DNA of 64,000 nucleotides from Lacticaseibacillus zeae DSM 20178 = KCTC 3804 (GTDB taxonomy: Bacteria; Bacillota; Bacilli; Lactobacillales; Lactobacillaceae): the NCBI RefSeq assembly GCF_000260435.1, contig NZ_BACQ01000031.1, positions 248,001-312,000 on the forward strand, written 5' to 3'. Position 1 is the first letter of the stretch, and each line of letters opens with the position of its first letter. The position numbers and the translations under genes were made by a program. Below are positions 35,829 through 43,485 of this stretch, in pieces. A model generated the notes under the pieces. It did not search any database and had not been told where the DNA came from. It saw only the letters and a list, made by a program, of their open reading frames with translations.

Positions 35829-35946
35829 GAGCGCGAGCCGGCGCGCTTAGGGGGCGGAGTGTAAGTGGCCTCAGGCGTGATGGCCCGAACTTAGGCCATT
35901 GCGACTGAGGTCCTTACACGCAGACCCGTGCGCCGGGGAGCGCGTT
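35829..35946 (+). repeat. 118-bp palindromic repeat, copy 12
   Basis: Full-length. Tip arms GGCGC/GCGCC pair, but the AGAAGTC-type arm has diverged (AGGGGGC opposite GACCCGT). Starts at the hsp20 terminator. The rest of the gap to the ATPase (35947-36253) is unique DNA. Confidence 0.9.
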
Positions 35947-36253
35947 ATAGCAAACAGAAGCGGCAGGCGTAAGATTCAGCGACCATCCTGGCAGCGGATT
36001 CTTTCAAACCATTCCCAATCCATGTGAAATTGACGCACAAATAAGCTTAAATCCGCGAATCTTTCACCTGCAAAGGCGTATAATGGAAGTTAAATATTAG
36101 GGATGCCAAAAAATAAACCATGTTCATCATTGCCGTTAAAACAGCAATAGGACGCGGTTTTAACGCGGATCTTTCCAGTAAGTTAGTCCAAACTGAATTG
36201 GGCGTTGCATGAAAAACATTTTCCAATCCAGATTATATTCGTTCTAAAAAAGA

Positions 36254-36282
36254 TTGCTTTTTCAGATTGTAATGGTTATAAT
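36254..36282 (+). promoter_or_regulatory. Promoter of the metal ATPase gene
   Basis: -35 TTGCTT (36254-36259), 17-bp spacer, consensus -10 TATAAT (36277-36282), 20 bp before the start region. Confidence 0.75.
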
Positions 36283-36303
36283 TAAGGTACTTAGGAAAAG
36301 AGA

Positions 36304-38139
36304 GTGGCAACAATGAAGAAGAACTGGCAGTTAATGATGGTGCTCGCTGTAAGTGCCGTTGCGCTGGTCTTTGCGTTCGTATTAAAACAGCCATTGATTG
36401 CTCAGGGGCTAATCACGGTGATGGGGTCGATTATCGCCTTGATTATGTTCGGGGGCATGGTGAAAACAATTCGGTCCGGTAACTTTGGGGTGGACTTATT
36501 AGCCATTACGGCAGTTGTCGCAACGTTGGCAGTCGGGCAATATTGGGCATCGATGATTGTGTTGCTTATGTTAACCGGTGGCGATGCCTTGGAAGATTTT
36601 GCTGCGACAAAAGCTAGCAGCGAATTGAAACAGTTGTTGGAAAATGCGCCGACAACGGCTCATCGCATGGTTGATGGTCACGTTGAAGATGTTGATGTTG
36701 ATGCGGTCCAAGTCGGTGAAACGATTTTGGTTAAGCCGCGGGAGGTTGTTCCAGTCGATGGTACGGTTTTGGCAGGCGAGAGTTTGGTCGATGAAGCCAG
36801 TTTAACCGGTGAGTCTAAACCAGTTGCCAAAAACGCAGGTACTGATATCATGTCCGGGACAATCAACGGTGATGCTGCGTTAACCGTTAAAGTTACCCAA
36901 CGTGCCGAAGATAGTCAGTATCAAGGAATTATCAAATTAGTTAAGGAATCAGAAGCACGGCCGGCGCATTTTGTTCGGATGGCCGATCGCTATGCGGTAC
37001 CGTTTACGTTGATCGCTTATGTGATTGCCGGTCTGGGCTGGTACTTGTCAGGCGATCCGGTTCGGTTTGCCCAAGTGCTCGTTGTTGCGTCGCCATGTCC
37101 GTTGATTCTGGCGGCACCGATTGCGATGGTCTCCGGCATGAGCCGCAATAGTCGGAACGGGATTATCGTCAAGTCAGGTACCACGCTTGAAAAATTGAGC
37201 GATGCTCGGACGTTTGCGTTCGATAAAACTGGCACGGTGACGCGCGGTATTTTAAAAGTGGCGGCTATTTTGCCACAAGCAGGTTTTTCGCAAGATGAAT
37301 TGTTGAACTTGGCGGCGAGTGCAGAAGGCCAGTCAACCCACATTTTGGCACGGTCCCTGACCGATGCTGTGCCGGTGGCTGATCGTCTTCCAGCAACCGA
37401 TGTTTCCGAAGCGACCAGTTTTGGGGTGAATGCGACGGTTGATGGCCACAAGGTTAAGGTCGGTAAAGCAGAATTTGCCGGGACAACGGATACTATCAAT
37501 ACGACGGCGGTTTATGTCAACGTTGACGGTAAATACGCCGGTGCCATTACCTTCTCTGACCAGATTCGGCCAGAAGCAAAGGAAACAATGTCCAAACTGC
37601 ACGAATTGAATGACGCTAACTTGATCATGATTTCCGGTGACCAGCAGTCGATTGCCGATAAAGTCGCTGAAGAAGTCGGCATTGACCAGGTTTATGCAGA
37701 ACAGTTGCCACAACAAAAAATTGAAGTTTTGGACAAGTTGCCAAAAAATGGCCGGCCGGTTGTCATGGTTGGCGATGGGGTTAACGATGCACCGTCATTG
37801 GCGATTGCCGATGTCGGGATTGCCATGGGCGCACATGGCGCAACGGCAGCCAGTGAATCAGCTGATGCCGTTGTGTTACGTGACGATTTGGCTAAGGTTG
37901 CTGCAGCCACTTTGATCGCTAAAGAAACGATGGTCATTGCCAAGCAGTCCGTGCTCATCGGGATTGCGATTTGTACCGGTTTGATGGTCATCGCCAGTTT
38001 CGGAGTTATCCCGACGATCATTGGCGCGATGCTACAGGAAGTCGTTGATACGGTGACCATTTTGTACGCGCTGCGGGCACGGAATGGCTTGCATCGTCAG
38101 GCGCTGGTCGATCCGGTTCGGGCAGAGGCTCGGGCTTGA
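36304..38139 (+). CDS. Heavy-metal translocating P1B-type ATPase
   Basis: 611 residues with no N-terminal metal-binding domain. Visible motifs: TGE (about 168), the membrane SPC motif (ASPCPLILAAP, about 263), phosphorylated Asp307 in DKTGT, and GDGVNDAPSL near 493. SPC in place of CPC is known from P1B-4 (Co/Fe/Zn-type) pumps, but the last membrane region reads QEVVDTVTILYALR rather than HEGGT, so the ion is uncertain. GTG 36304 has AGGAAAAG upstream; an ATG at 36313 is the alternative. Monocistronic; no adjacent metalloregulator. Confidence 0.92.
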   Translation: MATMKKNWQLMMVLAVSAVALVFAFVLKQPLIAQGLITVMGSIIALIMFGGMVKTIRSGNFGVDLLAITAVVATLAVGQYWASMIVLLMLTGGDALEDFAATKASSELKQLLENAPTTAHRMVDGHVEDVDVDAVQVGETILVKPREVVPVDGTVLAGESLVDEASLTGESKPVAKNAGTDIMSGTINGDAALTVKVTQRAEDSQYQGIIKLVKESEARPAHFVRMADRYAVPFTLIAYVIAGLGWYLSGDPVRFAQVLVVASPCPLILAAPIAMVSGMSRNSRNGIIVKSGTTLEKLSDARTFAFDKTGTVTRGILKVAAILPQAGFSQDELLNLAASAEGQSTHILARSLTDAVPVADRLPATDVSEATSFGVNATVDGHKVKVGKAEFAGTTDTINTTAVYVNVDGKYAGAITFSDQIRPEAKETMSKLHELNDANLIMISGDQQSIADKVAEEVGIDQVYAEQLPQQKIEVLDKLPKNGRPVVMVGDGVNDAPSLAIADVGIAMGAHGATAASESADAVVLRDDLAKVAAATLIAKETMVIAKQSVLIGIAICTGLMVIASFGVIPTIIGAMLQEVVDTVTILYALRARNGLHRQALVDPVRAEARA

Positions 38140-38187
38140 GATCTGTTTGGTAGAAAGTTATAAATTTTAGCAGTATGTATACGTTGG

Positions 38188-38236
38188 AAGGCCAATCGGT
38201 TTCGCGATTATTCGCGGAGGCGGTTGGCCTTTTTTG
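38188..38236 (+). terminator. Terminator of the metal ATPase gene
   Basis: AAGGCCAATCG with an inner TTCGCGA arm pairs with TTCGCGG and CGGTTGGCCTT, followed by TTTT. Confidence 0.85.
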
Positions 38237-38348
38237 TTTTGGGGTTGGTTTTTACGTTGGGTGGCGAGAGGTTTTGCGGTGGGGGAAGTCTGGAGGCAGT
38301 TTTTTCTATTGTCGGCAATTGAGGTGTTGTTGGACTGTCGTGTTCTAT

Positions 38349-38465
38349 AACGCGTTCTCCGGCGCAGAAGTCTGCGTGTAAGGACCTCAGGCGCAATGGC
38401 CAAGATCGGGCCATCACGCCTTAGGCCACTTACACTCCGACTTCTAAGCGCGCCGGCTCACGCTC
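38349..38465 (-). repeat. Palindromic repeat, copy 13 (reversed)
   Basis: Full-length. Arms CCGGCGC/GCGCCGG and AGAAGTC/GACTTCT. A GTTCACGCTCAC remnant follows at 38473. It occupies the 531-bp gap between the ATPase and the GH115-like gene, along with a terminator and a promoter. Confidence 0.93.
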
Positions 38466-38523
38466 AGCGCTTGTTCACGCTCACACAACAGTAACCAGTT
38501 CAATGGTTGCAGAAAGTAGTTTA

Positions 38524-38552
38524 TTGGAAGCGGTTACTGCAAGCGCTACAAT
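38524..38552 (+). promoter_or_regulatory. Promoter with cre-like site ahead of the GH115 operon
   Basis: -35 TTGGAA (38524-38529), 17-bp spacer, -10 TACAAT (38547-38552). TGGAAGCGGTTACT (38525-38538) matches cre at 12 of 14 positions and TGCAAGCGCTAC follows, so CcpA would bind over the promoter. Confidence 0.55.
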
Positions 38553-38670
38553 CATCTTGTAATTAAGGTTCTAATATATCAGATCGCAGAAGTTGACGAG
38601 TGCCTTATGACAACGGGTGCTTGCAGTATTGAGTTTCTTTAGCAGGTTTTACCGAGAGAAGGAGTTGTGT

Positions 38671-40716
38671 ATGGCAAAACAAACATTTGTTATTTCCAGA
38701 AACACAAGTGTCATTACGGACAATATGGCGGATCCGGTTTTGAAAAATGCCGTCGATATTTTGCAGCGTGATATTCAGCGGGTCACAACTGATCAAGCTG
38801 ATACAAATCAGATTGATTTGGTCTTGCAGCCTGATGCAGATCAAAAAGTCCCTGACGCGTTTGCAATTCATGATGTCAGTCCGCGAAAAGTTGAAATCAC
38901 CGCAGCAACAACCCGCGGCTTGATGTATGGTGCGTTAGCTGTTTCCCGTGAGGTTCTGGGCATTGATGACTTTTGGTATTTTATGGATACACCAATTCAA
39001 AAGCAGCCAACTGTCATCTGGTCAGACTTCAGTCAACATTTACCGGACTTTCAAACCAAGTATCGTGGTTGGTTTGTCAATGACGAACTTTTAATAGCTG
39101 ATTGGCAGGATCATGATTCAAAGGCATATGTGTGGGATCGGATTTACGAGACGCTGCTGCGGGTCGGCGGCAACCTGATCGTACCCGGTACTGACAAAGA
39201 GAGTCAGTTCCATCGTGCCGGTGCGCGGGATATGGGCTTAATTATTGCGCATCATCATGCTGAGCCACTTGGCGCGGAGATGTTTGCCCGGGTTTATCCA
39301 AATTTGGAAGCTTCATATCTGAAGTATCCCGATCTCTTCAAAAAGCTCTGGCGCGACAGCATTTTAGAACAACGCGGCCATGAAGTTGTTTACGGTTTAG
39401 GGTTCCGTGGTCAAGGCGACCGGCCATTCTGGGCAGACGACACAACGCACGAGTGGACAGACGAAGAAAAGGCGAAAGTCATCAATGACACCATCAAGCT
39501 TCAATATGATATGGTGCAGGAACTTGATCCAGGCGCTCAATGCTCTGTCAGCATCTATGGTGAGTTAACCGGATTGTTCAATAAAGGTTTGCTGAAGTTG
39601 CCACAAGATGTCATTGAAATCTGGGCCGACAACGGCTATGGCAAAATGGTGTCGCGGCGGCAATGGGATGATGATCCACGGTCACCGGTTTTGACGATTC
39701 CTAACAAAGCGCATCGTGCCCGCGGGATTTATTATCATGTTACCTTCCATGATTTGCAGGCATCCAGCCTTTTGACATTATTGCCGAACAGTCCGCATTT
39801 TGTCGCGGAAGAGATTGCCAAAGTCAGAAAAGCGAACATGGACACGTTGGAATTGATCAATGTCGGCAATGTTAAACCGCATATTCTATTCATCCGCGAA
39901 ATTGCCCGCTCCTGGCGCCGTGATTTTCAGGTTCGCAGCGAAGATGGGATCATCAAAGACTATGTCAACCATTATTATTCCGAGGCGCAAAAAGAGATTG
40001 CAGACATTTATCAAGATTATTTCAAGTCGCCTATTCAATATGGTCCGCATGATGATCAAAAAGCTGGCGACGAATTCGCAACGTATCTGATCCGAAAGGT
40101 TGTTAAAGCATGGATGGGTCATTACCCGCAACTTGAACAGATGGTTTGGTTGACAGGTGATGTTTCATTAGATGATCAACTGACCAAAGTCACGCAATTA
40201 ATCGACACTAAGTATGCAGCATGGGATCGTTTGTATCGTCGCGCGGTTCAGGTTTACGCCGACATCATGGGTCAACAGCCGCAGCGGCTTTTCTATAATG
40301 ACATGCTCATGGGAATCGCCGTTCACGCCTGCTCGCTGCATGCCTTGCGTGCCAGCATTGAAGCTTATCGTCACTACCAGAAGGCTGAGATTGTTCATGC
40401 GTTCTTGGGTGCTGATGAAGCGGTTCGGGCCAACGATGAAATCATGCGGTTGCGGCGTGACAATCCGTCTCCTAAGTGGGTTGATTTCTTCCACAATGAC
40501 GCATACTCCAATATCGAGTTAAACGCCGTCAAGTTACGCCGCCTACGTTCGTATCTACGCGTCTTGGGTGACGGTCCGGATGAAGATCAGTGGGAACGCA
40601 AGTACTTGATGGAACCGGCAGATGCGCGGGTTATGCTGTTGTCGAATACCCATCTGGCGCTTTCGGATGATCAAATTGCTAAGAAATTGCGCGAACAATT
40701 GATTGATGAAAAATAA
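38671..40716 (+). CDS. Glycoside hydrolase, GH115-like (alpha-glucuronidase family)
   Basis: 681 residues, no signal peptide, so cytoplasmic. The N-terminal region (about 1-110) resembles the alpha-glucuronidase-type leading domain, then a TIM barrel begins with KYRGWFVNDELL (about 130), followed by a helical region. The pattern fits GH115, whose members remove glucuronic acid from xylan or arabinogalactan side chains; at 681 residues it is shorter than most and lacks the usual C-terminal domain. ATG 38671 follows GAAGGAG. In operon with a GPH transporter 30 bp downstream. Confidence 0.7.
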   Translation: MAKQTFVISRNTSVITDNMADPVLKNAVDILQRDIQRVTTDQADTNQIDLVLQPDADQKVPDAFAIHDVSPRKVEITAATTRGLMYGALAVSREVLGIDDFWYFMDTPIQKQPTVIWSDFSQHLPDFQTKYRGWFVNDELLIADWQDHDSKAYVWDRIYETLLRVGGNLIVPGTDKESQFHRAGARDMGLIIAHHHAEPLGAEMFARVYPNLEASYLKYPDLFKKLWRDSILEQRGHEVVYGLGFRGQGDRPFWADDTTHEWTDEEKAKVINDTIKLQYDMVQELDPGAQCSVSIYGELTGLFNKGLLKLPQDVIEIWADNGYGKMVSRRQWDDDPRSPVLTIPNKAHRARGIYYHVTFHDLQASSLLTLLPNSPHFVAEEIAKVRKANMDTLELINVGNVKPHILFIREIARSWRRDFQVRSEDGIIKDYVNHYYSEAQKEIADIYQDYFKSPIQYGPHDDQKAGDEFATYLIRKVVKAWMGHYPQLEQMVWLTGDVSLDDQLTKVTQLIDTKYAAWDRLYRRAVQVYADIMGQQPQRLFYNDMLMGIAVHACSLHALRASIEAYRHYQKAEIVHAFLGADEAVRANDEIMRLRRDNPSPKWVDFFHNDAYSNIELNAVKLRRLRSYLRVLGDGPDEDQWERKYLMEPADARVMLLSNTHLALSDDQIAKKLREQLIDEK

Positions 40717-40746
40717 TAAATTGAAAGTGTGAAAGAGGAAAAAACA

Positions 40747-42360
40747 ATGGAAAATAAAAAAGCCGTTGTCCACGATGGTTGGGACGAATTCGCCTCGAAG
40801 AAAATTTACCATTCGCGTGGCAAAAAGATCGGTATCGGCCGGTCACTAGGATTCGGTGTTTTTTCGATGTTCAGTATTTCCATGCAGGGACTGGTTGGTG
40901 CATGGCTACTGTTCTTCTATACCACGTTTTGCGGTTTGTCAGCAGGCCAAGGTGCGACCATTTTCCTGATTGGCCGTGTTGCTGATGCGATTGCTTCTCT
41001 GGTTATGGGTAATATTTCCGATAACATTTACAAGTACAAGATTGGCCGCCGGTTTGGTCGGCGTCATATCTTCATTCTGGCTGTAGCCCCATCCGTATTA
41101 TTCGCGATTACGCTTTGGGTTGCCGGAATGAGTTACTGGTACTATCTGATTACTTATGTGATTACTACGATTTTAATGTCAGTGCTCCAGATTCCTTGGG
41201 AAACACTGCCAAACGAAATGACCAAGGATTATAACGAGCGGACAACGATGTCAACTGTCCGGATGGTCATTGCCGGTTTGGGCAACATGTTAGCCCAATT
41301 CGTTCCTGCTCAGTTGTTCCGGTTCTATCCAAAAACCTCACCGGTACCATATCTGATTATGCAGGTGATGTTCTCGGTTGTAACCTTCTTCTTGATCGTC
41401 ATTACTTATAAAACTACTTGGGAACACTTTGTCACTAAAAAGGAAGCCAAGAAACTACAAGCTCAAGCACTTGAAGATAATGGCGGCAAGAAGAGTTCGC
41501 TCAAGTCGGAACTTCGTAACTACTTCTCCACATTTAGAATTAAAAGTTTCCGGACGCACATGGGCATTTATCTGAGTTCTTACTTTGCTGCTATTGTGTG
41601 GTCCACTACGTTTGTTTATTACATCGTCTTTGTGGTTGGCAAAACAACAAGTGTTTCCGGGATGTTGCAATCGTTGAGTATCGTCTCGGTGCCAGTTACG
41701 ATTTTAGCGGGTTATATTGTTACAAAGATTTCACCGCGAGCTCTATACCTGTTCGGTTATTCGCTGATTTTGATCAGTGCTATTGACTGGGCGTTCATCG
41801 GCTTAGCCAAACCAGCAGGGGTCATGATCTGGTTGATTGTTGGTACCCTGCTTTATGAAATTGGTTTGTATATTCTCTACTTTGTTCCGTGGAATGTCTT
41901 TCCATTCATTCCTGATGTTGATACTTTGGTTACAGGAAAGAACCGTGCCGGACTATTTGCCTCGGTCATGGTCTTCATCAACCAAATCAGCCAAGGTTTA
42001 GCTTCAGTGATTGTGGGTTATATGCTTGATTTTTCCGGCTTCCGTCAATCCACAAGCGGTGCGGTTTCACAGCCGGCAAGTGCCACCAACATGATCTTAT
42101 TCATTGTTTCTGGCGGCGTTGGTATTATGATCATCATTGCAATGTTATTTGCAAGTCGGTTCCACCTCAGCAAGAAGACATTCAATGTTTTGGCTGCTGA
42201 ATTAACCCGTTTGCAAAAAGGTGGCAGTATGAAAGATGTCAAACCCGACACCAAACGGATTTGCGAACAGTTGACCGGTGTGCCATATGATTCCATTGAA
42301 TTCTGGCGCCGCAATGATCAACAGCCAACAACACCGAATGATTCATCAACTAAAGCTTAA
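40747..42360 (+). CDS. GPH-family (MelB/XynP-like) glycoside:cation symporter
   Basis: 537 residues with about 12 membrane segments. It shows the glycoside-pentoside-hexuronide family pattern (GRVADAIASLVMGNISDN near the N terminus, and WETLPNEMTKDYNERTTMS). It probably imports the oligosaccharide or glucuronide that the GH115-like enzyme then processes. A hydrophilic C-terminal tail of about 60 residues follows the last membrane segment, but no IIA-type PTS domain is present. ATG 40747 is preceded by AGAGGAAA. Confidence 0.88.
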   Translation: MENKKAVVHDGWDEFASKKIYHSRGKKIGIGRSLGFGVFSMFSISMQGLVGAWLLFFYTTFCGLSAGQGATIFLIGRVADAIASLVMGNISDNIYKYKIGRRFGRRHIFILAVAPSVLFAITLWVAGMSYWYYLITYVITTILMSVLQIPWETLPNEMTKDYNERTTMSTVRMVIAGLGNMLAQFVPAQLFRFYPKTSPVPYLIMQVMFSVVTFFLIVITYKTTWEHFVTKKEAKKLQAQALEDNGGKKSSLKSELRNYFSTFRIKSFRTHMGIYLSSYFAAIVWSTTFVYYIVFVVGKTTSVSGMLQSLSIVSVPVTILAGYIVTKISPRALYLFGYSLILISAIDWAFIGLAKPAGVMIWLIVGTLLYEIGLYILYFVPWNVFPFIPDVDTLVTGKNRAGLFASVMVFINQISQGLASVIVGYMLDFSGFRQSTSGAVSQPASATNMILFIVSGGVGIMIIIAMLFASRFHLSKKTFNVLAAELTRLQKGGSMKDVKPDTKRICEQLTGVPYDSIEFWRRNDQQPTTPNDSSTKA

Positions 42361-42450
42361 TAGGATTTGAAGTTGGCATCCTTTAAGGAGGTGGTGTTTT
42401 CCAGCAGAAGCCATTTTTCGAGCTCATTGAATTCGCTTAAATCGTTATCG

Positions 42451-42492
42451 ATGCCGAACAACTTTCACTCCCATGGTTGTTGGGCATTTTTT
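42451..42492 (+). terminator. Terminator of the GH115-GPH operon
   Basis: ATGCCGAACAAC and GTTGTTGGGCAT form a 12-bp stem with one mismatch, followed by TTTTT. Confidence 0.85.
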
Positions 42493-42498
42493 GTGAGT

Positions 42499-42616
42499 GA
42501 GCGCGAGCCGGCGCGCTTAGAAGCCGGAGTATAAGTGGCCTTGGTCGCAATGGCCCGGGCTTAGGCCATTGCGACCAAGGTCCTTATACGCAGGCTTTTG
42601 CGCCGGGGAGCGCGTT
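42499..42616 (+). repeat. 118-bp palindromic repeat, copy 14
   Basis: Full-length. Arms CCGGCGC/GCGCCGG, AGAAGCC/GGCTTTT (one G-T), GTATAAG/CTTATAC. Lies 93 bp upstream of the SGNH gene start. Confidence 0.95.
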
Positions 42617-42708
42617 ATAGAACGCGACAGTCGAAGTCCAATTTACCCAAAATAGCACAACCCCACTCATCAACGCCACACAACAACCAAACAGAAAGGA
42701 AACCCAAC

Positions 42709-43398
42709 ATGCAAGATCCCCTTAATAAAAAAATGTTATACGCTTTTGGAACCAGTATCGTCGAAGGCCATGCTGCCCACGAAAGTTTTGTCGATGACAT
42801 CGCCAGAGCCCACCACATGATCTATCACAAGTACGCCATTAATGGTGCCACGATGCGCGAGGTGCCCAATGAGGATCCAGTCATCAACATTGTTCATCAA
42901 GTCGAGCAGGCACCCAAAATAGTACCGGACTTGATCGTGTTTGACGGTATCGCTAATGACGCCTATGCCAGTGTGACTGATGATCCGAAAGTTCTTGGCA
43001 GCATCAGTACCGGATTTGCCGATGAGCTGGACACGGCTACTTATTGCGGTGCGTTCGAGACAGTCTGCCGCACGTTGTTAACCAAGTATCAAGGTGCGCA
43101 CCCACTTTACATCACTACCCATAAAACGCCAGCGCGGACCTTAGCGACTCAAGAAAAACTACATGATGTCTCAATTGCAATTTGCCGCAAATGGAGCATT
43201 CCTGTCGTGGACCTCTACACACAAAGCGGGTTTAACGCCTTTATTCCGGCTTATCAACATGATTATTCCTATGACAAAGTTGACGCTGACGGGCATAATC
43301 ACAATGCCGTTGGTGGAACGGGAACGCATCCTAATGCGGACGGGTATCGATTGTTTTACGAGCCGCGGATTACTGCGGCACTTGAGACAATGTGTTAG
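42709..43398 (+). CDS. SGNH/GDSL-type hydrolase
   Basis: 229 residues. The N terminus YAFGTSIVEGHAAH carries the block I pattern (serine in GTS), FDGIANDAY resembles block III (GxND, here GIAND), and the C-terminal GTGTHPNADGY supplies the His (HPNADG, block V). Probably a cytoplasmic carbohydrate esterase (deacetylase) serving the neighbouring glycan locus. ATG 42709 follows AGAAAGGAAA; the frame extends upstream only through repeat DNA. Confidence 0.78.
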   Translation: MQDPLNKKMLYAFGTSIVEGHAAHESFVDDIARAHHMIYHKYAINGATMREVPNEDPVINIVHQVEQAPKIVPDLIVFDGIANDAYASVTDDPKVLGSISTGFADELDTATYCGAFETVCRTLLTKYQGAHPLYITTHKTPARTLATQEKLHDVSIAICRKWSIPVVDLYTQSGFNAFIPAYQHDYSYDKVDADGHNHNAVGGTGTHPNADGYRLFYEPRITAALETMC

Positions 43399-43431
43399 GT
43401 AAGCAGCACTTAAGTTTCAAAACTATTTTCA

Positions 43432-43463
43432 CGCAAAAAAGCCCGTAGCGGGGCTTTTTTGCG
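43432..43463. terminator. Bidirectional terminator between SGNH and GH43-AraC genes
   Basis: CGCAAAAAAGCCCG TAG CGGGGCTTTTTTGCG: symmetric stem with A/T runs on both sides, serving convergent genes. Confidence 0.9.
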
Positions 43464-43485
43464 TTGTTCAATAATGGGCTTGAAT

